Below, one piece after another: positions 25,557 to 32,045 of a stretch of 32,045 nt of DNA. The stretch comes from an uncultured Collinsella sp. (lineage in GTDB: Bacteria > Actinomycetota > Coriobacteriia > Coriobacteriales > Coriobacteriaceae), in the NCBI GenBank assembly GCA_900754525.1, contig CAAEDE010000042.1:1-32045 (forward strand), in the 5' to 3' direction. The notes below the pieces were generated by a model. It worked only from the letters and a program-made list of their open reading frames with translations. It was not told the DNA's origin and ran no database searches. The position numbers and the translations under genes are program-made. The number at the start of each line of letters is the position of its first letter. Position 1 is the stretch's first letter.

Positions 25557-25587
25557 CCTCGATTTGGGGACTGTCCCTAAATTGAGG
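25557..25587 (+). repeat. Second REP-like palindrome, after sufU
   Basis: CCTCGATTTGGGGA (25557-25570) and TCCCTAAATTGAGG (25574-25587) pair across a 3-base loop. Compared with the copy after sufS, two A residues became G on one arm only. In plus-strand RNA these give G-U pairs, so the stem persists in the suf transcript. It starts 15 bases after the sufU stop and may mark the operon end. Confidence 0.75.
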
Positions 25588-25646
25588 GGGTACAAGGCGC
25601 CCGCGCTTAATTCACCCGTCCCCGTTTGCGGCCTCGTTGAACCAAG

Positions 25647-26306
25647 GTGGAGATGATCCAGCAGATTACGACATACTTTTCCGAGCATGGGGCCGAATGG
25701 GTCCAGATGGTCATCGACCATCTCGCCATCAGCGGCATGGCACTCGCCGCGGCGCTCGCCATCGCGGTCCCACTCGGCATCTTGTGTTCCCGGCACGCAT
25801 GGAGCGAACGACTCGCCACCGGGACAGCTGGGGTCCTTCGCGTGATCCCCAGCCTGGCGATTCTCATTATCTGCGTACCGTACCTGGGCGTGGGCACCGT
25901 GCCCGCAGTCGTGGCGCTCACCGTCCTCGCCATCCCGCCCATCCTCATTAACACGGCCGTCGCGTTGAGAAGCGTCCCCGCCGATGTCATAGAGGCGGGA
26001 GTCGGCATGGGCATGAGTCCGGCTCGTCTCTGGCTCACCGTCAAGGCGCCGCTCGCCTTCCCGCTTGCCTTCTCCGGCGTCCGCACCGCCGCTTCCGAAA
26101 TCATCGCATCCGCAACACTCGCAGCGTATATCGGGGCGGGCGGCCTGGGTATCCTCATCTATACCGGGCTCGGAGCACTCCGCAACGATCTGCTCTGGAT
26201 CGGCGGCATCTCCGTCGCCATGCTCTCGTTGATCGTCAATCGCGTGCTCGCCATGGTCGATCGACGCATCCGCGCGTACGAACACGTCGGCTCATCCGCC
26301 CGCTGA
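25647..26306 (+). CDS. Osmoprotectant (OpuB/OpuC-type) ABC transporter permease 1
   Basis: This inner-membrane permease of a betaine/choline-type importer has about five or six spans. The BPD-transport loop reads DVIEAGVGMGMSPARLWLTVKAPLAFPLAFSGVRTA (EAA motif), and the N-terminal block IAVPLGILCSRHAW and the LRVIPSLAILIICVPYLGVG segment are typical of OpuCB/OpuCD. It has 219 residues, normal length. The GTG at 25647 is the longest start. An ATG at 25653 is nearly as likely, as GGTGGAG precedes it closely. The partner permease is at 28311, on the other side of the binding-protein and ATPase genes. Confidence 0.88.
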   Translation: MEMIQQITTYFSEHGAEWVQMVIDHLAISGMALAAALAIAVPLGILCSRHAWSERLATGTAGVLRVIPSLAILIICVPYLGVGTVPAVVALTVLAIPPILINTAVALRSVPADVIEAGVGMGMSPARLWLTVKAPLAFPLAFSGVRTAASEIIASATLAAYIGAGGLGILIYTGLGALRNDLLWIGGISVAMLSLIVNRVLAMVDRRIRAYEHVGSSAR

Positions 26307-26438
26307 TGCTGCGGACGGCCCTCGTTTCCGTCCACCGACACTGGCGCGGCATGACCAACCGGCCGCCCGACAATGTGAGAGCCGCCGCTGATCAGCCCTT
26401 CTAATCAGGCACGTGTCATTCCTTCCGAAAGGACCATC

Positions 26439-27350
26439 ATGAACACCACAATCACCCGTCGCAGTGCTCTAGCTCTATGTGGCACCGCAGCACTCTCATT
26501 CCTGAGCGCCTCATCCCTCTCCGGTTGTGGAAACTCCAAAGGCAGCGAGAACGCCATCACGGTCGGTTCGAAGGCCTTCACCGAGGGCGTCATCCTCTCT
26601 GAGCTCTACGCCCTCGCCCTGGAGGACGCGGGATTCAACGTCAAGCGCTCGTTTGAGATCTCGGGTTCACTCATTCACACCGCGATCGAAAACGGCGACA
26701 TCGACCTGTACCCCGAATACACGGGCACCGGCCTCATCTCCGTCCTCAAGATGGACCCCTTGACCGACCCCGAGGAGGTCTACGAGACCGTTAAGAGCAC
26801 CTATGCCGATCAGTTCGACCTGGTATGGCTAAACAAATCCGAGGCCGCCGATGGCCAGGGGCTTGTTATTCGCACCGAGACCGCAAAGAAGTACGGGATC
26901 GAGACCATTTCCGACCTGCAGGCCCACGCCGAAGACCTGCGCTTCGCCAGCCAGGGTCAATTCGACGAGCGAGCCGACGGCCTCCCCGCCCTCGAGGCCA
27001 CCTACGGCCCCTTCGACTGGAAGGCCTCCGCGATTTACGACGAGGGTTTGAAGTACGAGGTGCTTCGCAACGACGAGGCCGACGTCACCCCCGCTTACAC
27101 CACCGAAGCCCAGCTCACCGACCTCACCTTCACGCTGCTCGAGGATGACAAGCACGTTTGGCCGCCCTACAACGTGGCTCCCGTCGTGCGCGCCGAAGTC
27201 CTCGAGGCCAACCCCGGTATCGCCGAGGCGCTCGATCGCGTGAACGCCGCCCTCACCACCGAGGAGCTCACGCGCCTCAACGCCCGCGTTGACATCGACA
27301 AGGAGGATTACGAGGACGTCGCGAAGGACTACTACGACTCCATTTCATAG
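26439..27350 (+). CDS. Osmoprotectant ABC transporter substrate-binding lipoprotein
   Basis: This is a lipid-anchored extracellular receptor of the OpuBC/OpuCC/ProX type for betaine or choline-like solutes. The signal peptide has TRRSALAL (a twin-arginine start) and lipobox LSGC with lipidated Cys30. The mature part begins ITVGSKAFTEGVILSELYALALEDAGFNV and contains DIDLYPEYTGTGL, both family hallmarks, plus WPPYNVAPVVR near the end. It has 303 residues, normal. The ribosome site GAAAGGA precedes the ATG. A 131-bp inverted-repeat element follows within 17 bases of the stop. The exact ligand cannot be read. Confidence 0.9.
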   Translation: MNTTITRRSALALCGTAALSFLSASSLSGCGNSKGSENAITVGSKAFTEGVILSELYALALEDAGFNVKRSFEISGSLIHTAIENGDIDLYPEYTGTGLISVLKMDPLTDPEEVYETVKSTYADQFDLVWLNKSEAADGQGLVIRTETAKKYGIETISDLQAHAEDLRFASQGQFDERADGLPALEATYGPFDWKASAIYDEGLKYEVLRNDEADVTPAYTTEAQLTDLTFTLLEDDKHVWPPYNVAPVVRAEVLEANPGIAEALDRVNAALTTEELTRLNARVDIDKEDYEDVAKDYYDSIS

Positions 27351-27366
27351 CAGTCGCGGCACTTCA

Positions 27367-27497
27367 ATGAGGTTTTTCGTACTGATTCCGGTAGGTTCGA
27401 AGTACATTCCCTTGGCGGCGCTTCCCCAACTGGGGTTTTGTCAGGGCTCAGCGCGCCTCTACTTCGTAAAACCCAACACGAGTACGAAAAACCTCAT
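27367..27497. repeat. 131-bp MITE-like element with 17-bp perfect terminal inverted repeats
   Basis: ATGAGGTTTTTCGTACT at 27367-27383 is perfectly repeated in inverse at 27481-27497. The element fills most of the gap between the binding-protein stop and the ATPase start, inside one operon. Its length is close to the 133-bp element at 19178. The phrase TGAGGTTTT plus GTAC also occurs beside the palindrome at 25089-25101, hinting at a shared origin. Confidence 0.65.
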
Positions 27498-27552
27498 CCA
27501 ACATCAGCTCCCGACATGACAAGGCAACGTTACGAGCGGAGAAGGACGGCTC

Positions 27553-28314
27553 ATGACCCCGGCAGTTGAATTCAAAAATGTCACCAAGCGCTTCCCGGGC
27601 GCGGCGGCACCGGCGCTCGACCGCGTCTCCCTGGCGATCGATCCCGGTGAGCTCGTCTGCGTGCTCGGTACCTCCGGCGGCGGCAAAACCACGTTCATCA
27701 AGCTCATCAACCGCCTGCACGATCCCGACACGGGAACCGTGCTGGTGAACGGCCAGGATGTATCGCAGGTCGACCCTGTCGAGCTGCGCCGGGGCATCGG
27801 CTATGTCATCCAGCAGACGGGACTATTCCCGCACATGAGCGTCGCCGAGAACATCGCCTGCGTTCCCAAGATCCTCAAGTGGGACCGCGGGCGTATCGAC
27901 GCTCGCGTGGACGAGCTGCTCGAGCTCGTCCACCTCGATCCAAGCGATTTCCGCGACCGCTATCCCTCGCAGCTCTCCGGTGGCCAGCAACAGCGCGTCG
28001 GACTCGTGCGCGCATTGGCCGCCTCGCCCGAAATCATGTTGCTCGACGAGCCCTTCGGCGCCATCGATGCGATCACCCGCGCCAAACTCCAAGACGAACT
28101 CCTGCGCATCCACCGCGGCAGCGGAAAGACCTTCGTCTTCGTCACGCACGACGTCACCGAGGCCCTCAAGCTCGGCACCAAGGTGCTGGTGGTCGATGCC
28201 GGTCGCGTGCAGCAATACGCCACCCCCGAAGAGCTGCTCGCACATCCCGCCACGCCCTTCGTACGCGAGCTGCTCGAAACGCAGGGCTACACGCCCGAGG
28301 GCAGGAGGGCATGA
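27553..28314 (+). CDS. Osmoprotectant ABC transporter ATP-binding protein
   Basis: This is the cytoplasmic ATPase of the importer. Walker A is GTSGGGKTT (39-47). The Q-loop YVIQQTGLFPHMSV, signature LSGGQQQRVGLVRAL, Walker B IMLLDEPFGAID and H-loop FVTHDVTEAL are all intact and closest to OpuCA/OpuBA. It has 253 residues, shorter than OpuCA (about 380), and lacks the C-terminal CBS pair that senses ionic strength in OpuA-type systems. Regulation by that route is therefore not expected. AGAAGGA precedes the ATG. Its TGA overlaps the next permease start. Confidence 0.92.
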   Translation: MTPAVEFKNVTKRFPGAAAPALDRVSLAIDPGELVCVLGTSGGGKTTFIKLINRLHDPDTGTVLVNGQDVSQVDPVELRRGIGYVIQQTGLFPHMSVAENIACVPKILKWDRGRIDARVDELLELVHLDPSDFRDRYPSQLSGGQQQRVGLVRALAASPEIMLLDEPFGAIDAITRAKLQDELLRIHRGSGKTFVFVTHDVTEALKLGTKVLVVDAGRVQQYATPEELLAHPATPFVRELLETQGYTPEGRRA

Positions 28315-28967
28315 TGGACTTGTTGTCATACATGGCCACGCACGCCGACGACCTGCTCGAGGCGACAGCCGAGCACCTCATGCTGCTGGGCGCGACCATG
28401 CTCATCTCCTGTGCCATCGCCGCGCTCATCACCGTTGCCTGTCTGCGGAGCCGACCGCTCGGCAATGCCGTAGTAGAGGTCCTCGGGGCAGCGTATGCCA
28501 TTCCCAGTCTCGCACTGTTCGCCCTGCTCATCCCTCTGACCGGATTGGGCTTCACCAGCGCCGTCATCGTCATGGTGGTATACAACCAGTTCATGCTCGT
28601 CCGCAATGCTCTCGAGGGTATTCGTGGCGTTGACCCGGCACTTATCGAAGCTGCGCGCGGCATGGGCCTGAGCGATTCGCAAGTGCTGCTCAAAGTGCAG
28701 CTGCCCCTCGCCCTTCCCGCCATCATCGCCGGCGTACGCCTGGCTTGCATCTCCACCGTCGGTATTGCCACCATCGCGGCAACCATCAACGCCGGGGGAC
28801 TCGGCATGATCCTGCTCAGCGGTCTGCGGAGCATGAACATCGACAAGATCCTCGCTGGCACGATTTGCTGCGCCGCCCTCGCACTCGCTCTCGATAGCAC
28901 GCTCAGGCTTATCGAAGCGCGTAGCCATCTTGTGCATCGGGACAAGCCCGGGGCCGCACGGCGGTAG
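28311..28967 (+). CDS. Osmoprotectant ABC transporter permease 2
   Basis: This is the second permease of the importer (218 aa), with about five or six spans and the EAA loop LIEAARGMGLSDSQVLLKVQLPLALPAIIAGVRLA. AIPSLALFALLIPLTGLGF is the conserved OpuCB/CD membrane block. The ATG at 28311 overlaps the ATPase stop (ATGA). The next codon is also ATG and sits at better spacing after AGGAGG, so translation may start at 28314. It probably forms a heterodimer with the first permease. Confidence 0.9.
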   Translation: MMDLLSYMATHADDLLEATAEHLMLLGATMLISCAIAALITVACLRSRPLGNAVVEVLGAAYAIPSLALFALLIPLTGLGFTSAVIVMVVYNQFMLVRNALEGIRGVDPALIEAARGMGLSDSQVLLKVQLPLALPAIIAGVRLACISTVGIATIAATINAGGLGMILLSGLRSMNIDKILAGTICCAALALALDSTLRLIEARSHLVHRDKPGAARR

Positions 28968-29028
28968 ACGGGTACACTGTGTACACGGCCGCGACGACGC
29001 GGCGCACGATGCACCATGGAGGCAAGGC

Positions 29029-30432
29029 ATGACGTCGAACATCGATCGCGAACAGGAGCGCCCAACGGCAACCGGGGCAACCGGGTCCGTCGAGCCGACT
29101 CGCGATCGGCGTGCCCCCAAGATCGCCGTAGGTGACACCTCGGCCGTCCAGGACCGCAAAGCCGACAGCACCTCCATGAAGCAGGTGCGCACCACGTTCA
29201 TCTTCCTCGCGTTCCTCGGAATCGCCTACGCCGCCTACCTCGTCTTGAGCGGCCAGCTCGACGACTTCGTCCGTGCACTCATAGGCGTCAACCCCCAGTG
29301 GATCATCGCGGGCGTCGCCTGCTTTTTGTGCTATTACGTCTTCGGTGTCCTCGCATACGCCGCCATCGTCGTGGTCGACCATGATTCCCCCGTGGGCTTT
29401 CGAGACCTTATGAGCGTCGAAGCCTCCGGCGTCTTCTTCATGCGCCTCACCCCCGGCGGTGCCGGCGTCATCCCCTCCCAAATCTATCGCCTCACCCGCG
29501 CGGGCCTTTCCCTGCCGGATGCCTCGGCATTGCAATTCGTCCGCTTCACCCTCTATGAGGCGGGCGAGGGCATCTTCGCCGCCATCATGCTGCTGTTCTG
29601 CGGTGACTATTTCCTGACGACCTTCGCCGACGTCAAGATCCTTGGGCTCGATGTCGTGTGGATCGGGGTCTTCATGTTCGGGTTCAAGTTCGTCCAAGTC
29701 GGCGGCGTCCTTCTCCTTTGCCTGCTCCCCGGCCCCATCCAAAAGCTCGGCGGTCTCGGTCTCAAGCTGGGCCATGCCCTGCACGTCCTCAATGACGAAC
29801 GTTACGAGCGCTATCTCGACTTCCTCACCACGCAGGTCACTTCCTTCTCCCAGGCGTTCCGTTCCGCCGCATCCAACTGGCACGTGCTTCCGGTCGTCGA
29901 GCTCCTCACGCTGCTCCAGCTCGGATGCATGTACGCGCTCCCCTATTTCGTACTTCGCTCATTCGGCCTCGAAGCGGACCTGCTGATCTGCCTTGCCTCG
30001 GGCTCGATGGTCGAGCTGCTGGTCAACGCCATCCCGCTACCCGGCGGCGCAGGCGGCGCCGAGGTGGGATTTACCTATCTATTTGGCGAAATGTTCGGCT
30101 GGCATCTATCTGCAGGCCTGGTCATCTGGCGCTCCGTCGAATACCTGCTCCCCGTCGTCATCGCCGCACCGTGCATGGGCATGCGCTCCACAACCGGGGA
30201 AAGCATCTACCACCGATGGGACCGCCGCCTCGAGAACACCGTCCACGTCGCCCATGGCGATTGGGGCAGCGTCAAACGCCGCGCAGGAATCGCGTATCGC
30301 CCGACCGCATCACAGCCGAGCTCGCCCGAGCGCAAAGTCACACGCTCACAAACAGGCGATCTCACCGTGAAGATGCCCAAAAAGCCTCGCCCCGCCGAAT
30401 CGGCGCGTCGCAACAACGGGGAGACACGATAA
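29029..30432 (+). CDS. Flippase-like integral membrane protein (LPG synthase TM / UPF0104 type)
   Basis: This 467-residue protein has a hydrophilic N-terminus of about 50 residues, then about eight spans. FFMRLTPGGAGVIPSQIYRLTRAGLSLPDA and NAIPLPGGAGGAEVGFTYLF are the conserved PGGAG motifs of the lysylphosphatidylglycerol-synthase transmembrane/flippase family. It lacks the C-terminal aminoacyl-transfer domain of MprF. The C-terminal 70 residues are basic and probably cytoplasmic (KMPKKPRPAESARRNNGETR). A role in moving or modifying membrane lipids is inferred. The ATG at 29029 follows GGAGG. Earlier in-frame codons to 28930 lie within the permease gene and are unlikely. Confidence 0.85.
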   Translation: MTSNIDREQERPTATGATGSVEPTRDRRAPKIAVGDTSAVQDRKADSTSMKQVRTTFIFLAFLGIAYAAYLVLSGQLDDFVRALIGVNPQWIIAGVACFLCYYVFGVLAYAAIVVVDHDSPVGFRDLMSVEASGVFFMRLTPGGAGVIPSQIYRLTRAGLSLPDASALQFVRFTLYEAGEGIFAAIMLLFCGDYFLTTFADVKILGLDVVWIGVFMFGFKFVQVGGVLLLCLLPGPIQKLGGLGLKLGHALHVLNDERYERYLDFLTTQVTSFSQAFRSAASNWHVLPVVELLTLLQLGCMYALPYFVLRSFGLEADLLICLASGSMVELLVNAIPLPGGAGGAEVGFTYLFGEMFGWHLSAGLVIWRSVEYLLPVVIAAPCMGMRSTTGESIYHRWDRRLENTVHVAHGDWGSVKRRAGIAYRPTASQPSSPERKVTRSQTGDLTVKMPKKPRPAESARRNNGETR

Positions 30433-30688
30433 CCCCAACCATTCCTGGGATTCGTCGGCTTGAAATCGTTTCAATCCGCACGCGAAATACGTCAACCTTC
30501 GGTCTCTTCACGAAGCGCGAACACTTCACACGCAATTTCACCTATTGAAACGCTCCAGAATCGAATTTCCACCGTTCACGGAATACAGGGTGGACAAATC
30601 GCGTTAAAATGAATCTGCATGTCAGGTTTGCCCGTTGCGCAGTCGACTGGCCGCGAGATGGGCACCAACTACGAAAGAGAGGAGAGGC

Positions 30689-31423
30689 ATGCAGTACTCA
30701 CAGGAAGTGGAGAACATGTGCCCCGTCGCCAAGGGTGCATACCACGGTCCCGCGCCCATCCCCGAGGAGGGCAAGTGGGTCCAGGCCAAGGAGATCAAGG
30801 ACATCTCCGGCCTCACGCACGGTGTGGGCTGGTGCGCCCCCCAGCAGGGTGCCTGCAAGCTCACGCTGAACGTCAAGGAGGGCATCATCGAGGAGGCCCT
30901 CGTCGAGACCATCGGCTGCTCGGGCATGACCCACTCCGCCGCCATGGCTTCCGAGATCCTTCCCGGTAAGACCATCCTCGAGGCTCTCAACACCGACCTC
31001 GTCTGCGACGCCATCAACGTGGCCATGCGTGAGATCTTCCTGCAGATCGTCTACGGCCGCAGCCAGACCGCGTTCTCCGAGGGCGGCCTGCCCGTGGGCG
31101 CCTCCCTCGACGACCTCGGCAAGGGCCTTCGCTCCCAGGTTGGCACCATGTTCGGCACCAAGGCCAAGGGCGCTCGCTACCTCGAGCTCGCCCAGGGCTA
31201 CGTGACCCGCATGGCCCTCAACGCCAACAACGAGATCATCGCGTTCGAGTTCATGAACCTCGGCAAGTTCACCGACGCCCTCAAGGCCGGTAAGACCCCC
31301 GAGGAGGCCATCGCCGGCGCCATGGGCCACTACGGTCAGTGGGAGAACGCCGCCAAGTACATTGACCCGCGCACGGACGAGGAGACCCACACGGTCGCCA
31401 ACGTCTTCCCGGTCCACGAGTAA
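30689..31423 (+). CDS. NifU/IscU-like Fe-S scaffold-family protein (244 aa), partner of GGGtGRT
   Basis: This is annotated in related genomes as an iron-sulfur cluster assembly scaffold protein. The IscU core is recognisable: Cys56 in GACKLTLNV, Cys77 in TIGCSGMTHSAAMASE, and Cys106 in NTDLVCDAINVAMREIF align with the three scaffold cysteines. Cys11 and Cys49 are extra. The usual Asp after the first cysteine is replaced by Lys. Residues 125-244 are an added domain (GGLPVGASLDDLGKGLRSQVGTMFGTKAKGARYLELAQGYVTRMAL) not found in IscU or SufU. AGAGGAGAGG precedes the ATG. The GGGtGRT gene follows 21 bases downstream. Function is not experimentally known to me. Confidence 0.85.
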   Translation: MQYSQEVENMCPVAKGAYHGPAPIPEEGKWVQAKEIKDISGLTHGVGWCAPQQGACKLTLNVKEGIIEEALVETIGCSGMTHSAAMASEILPGKTILEALNTDLVCDAINVAMREIFLQIVYGRSQTAFSEGGLPVGASLDDLGKGLRSQVGTMFGTKAKGARYLELAQGYVTRMALNANNEIIAFEFMNLGKFTDALKAGKTPEEAIAGAMGHYGQWENAAKYIDPRTDEETHTVANVFPVHE

Positions 31424-31444
31424 CGAAAGGGAGGGACTATAACC

Positions 31445-32045
31445 ATGGCTGTTACTTTCGAAGGTTACGAGCGTCGCGTTGAGAAGATCAACGCCTGCCT
31501 CGCTGAGAACGGCATTGCCTCCCTCGAGGAAGCCGAGCAGATCTGCCTCGACAAGGGCGTGAACGCCCGCGAGATCGTGCACGACACCCAGTCCATCGCG
31601 TTCCAGAACGCCGAGTGGGCTTACACCCTGGGCTGCGCGCTGGCCATCAAGAAGGGCGCCAAGACCGCCTCTGAGGCTGCCGCCATCATCGGTGAGGGCA
31701 TCCAGGCCTTCACCGTCCCGGGCTCCGTCGCCGAGGACCGCAAGGTCGGTCTGGGCCACGGCAACCTGGGCGCTATGCTCCTGTCCGACGACACCGAGTG
31801 CTTCGCATTCCTCGCCGGCCACGAGTCCTTCGCCGCCGCTGAGGGCGCCATCAAGCTGGCCCTCAACGCCAACAAGGCCCGCAAGACGCCGCTGCGCGTC
31901 ATCCTGAACGGCCTCGGCAAGGACGCCGCCCAGATCATCGCCCGCATCAACGGCTTCACTTACGTGAAGACCCAGTTCGACTACTTCACGGGCGAGCTCA
32001 AGGTCGTCGAGACCATCCCCTACTCCGATGGTCCCCGCGCTGCCG
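31445..32045 (+). CDS. GGGtGRT-family protein, N-terminal 200 residues (cut by window edge)
   Basis: The frame begins MAVTFEGYERRVEKINACLA and contains IIGEGIQAFTVPGSVAEDRKVGLGHGNLGAMLL, CFAFLAGHESFAAAEGAIKLA, PLRVILNGLGKDAAQIIARINGFTYV and FDYFTGELKVVETIPYSDGPRAA. This matches the conserved N-terminus of the family named for a later GGGtGRT motif, which lies beyond the right edge. Family members are about 330 residues and soluble. The glycine-rich blocks suggest nucleotide or phosphate binding, but no activity is established. A GGGAGG ribosome site lies about 12 bases before the ATG. It forms an operon with the scaffold-like gene. Confidence 0.88.
   Translation, partial: MAVTFEGYERRVEKINACLAENGIASLEEAEQICLDKGVNAREIVHDTQSIAFQNAEWAYTLGCALAIKKGAKTASEAAAIIGEGIQAFTVPGSVAEDRKVGLGHGNLGAMLLSDDTECFAFLAGHESFAAAEGAIKLALNANKARKTPLRVILNGLGKDAAQIIARINGFTYVKTQFDYFTGELKVVETIPYSDGPRAA

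Noticed and set aside
25047..26285. 412-codon minus frame opposite sufU and the first permease
   Set aside because: It spans two genes and an intergenic palindrome on the other strand. Composition is rich in His, Asp and Gly as expected for antisense, with no domain.
27879..28967. 362-codon plus frame running into permease 2
   Set aside because: The first 140 residues are an arginine-rich out-of-frame reading of the ATPase. The real permease begins at 28311-28314 with a proper ribosome site.
28972..28984. GTACAC-T-GTGTAC palindrome before the flippase-like gene as an operator
   Set aside because: A 6-bp arm palindrome with a TACACT that could be a -10 box, but no -35 at the right distance. 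Too short to claim.
30698..31822. 374-codon minus frame opposite the scaffold-like and GGGtGRT genes
   Set aside because: Antisense to two conserved proteins with good ribosome sites. No motif.

Overview
The window looks like a chromosomal segment of a Gram-positive anaerobe of the Coriobacteriia, most likely Collinsella or a close relative. The basis is a high-GC core, a SufCBDSU operon beside a divergent Rrf2 regulator, an IS3-family element of a type I associate with Coriobacteria, cell-wall hydrolases carrying DUF5648 repeats, and a NifU-like/GGGtGRT gene pair common in gut anaerobes. The assignment rests on protein recognition by eye, not on a search.

Region 1 (1-11896) is a cell-surface polysaccharide and envelope locus, mostly on the minus strand. 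It holds the 5' end of rfbA (dTDP-glucose synthesis), an 801-aa two-domain glycosyltransferase, a glucosaminidase and an N-acetylmuramoyl-L-alanine amidase that share the same DUF5648 triplets, a DUF2142 membrane protein, a nearly gene-free 1.2-kb stretch, a DUF2304/GT2 pair, another GT2 and a divergent Wzx-type flippase. The part from about 8.3 to 11.9 kb is visibly more AT-rich than the right half of the window, as expected for an exchanged glycan locus.

Region 2 (11947-19310) is a worn accessory island. It contains a hipBA toxin-antitoxin locus whose hipA carries three one-base frameshifts, a 48-bp hairpin in front of hipB, an unknown multi-span membrane protein, the tail of a PD-(D/E)XK/AAA-type gene, a decayed IS3-family element, a small two-span protein, an actinobacterial-type AAA ATPase preceded by six 9-bp iterons, the last 87 codons of a Wzt/TagH-type polysaccharide ABC ATPase, and a 133-bp inverted-repeat element.

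Region 3 (19434-25541) is the iron-sulfur assembly block: an Rrf2/IscR-like regulator facing sufC-sufB-sufD-sufS-sufU. The first four suf genes are tightly packed or overlapping. Near-identical hairpins lie just after the stop codons of sufS and sufU.

Region 4 (25647-28967) is a glycine-betaine/osmoprotectant (OpuB/OpuC-type) ABC importer in the order permease, binding lipoprotein, ATPase, permease. A 131-bp inverted-repeat element sits between the binding-protein and ATPase genes. A flippase-like (LPG synthase transmembrane-type) protein follows at 29029-30432.

Region 5 (30689-32045) holds a NifU/IscU-like 244-aa protein with the canonical scaffold cysteines, followed 21 bp later by the start of a GGGtGRT-family protein cut by the window end. 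This pair has no established function that I know of and is the best candidate here for an undescribed system. Its closeness to the suf operon suggests an iron-sulfur link. I saw no tRNA, rRNA or CRISPR array.
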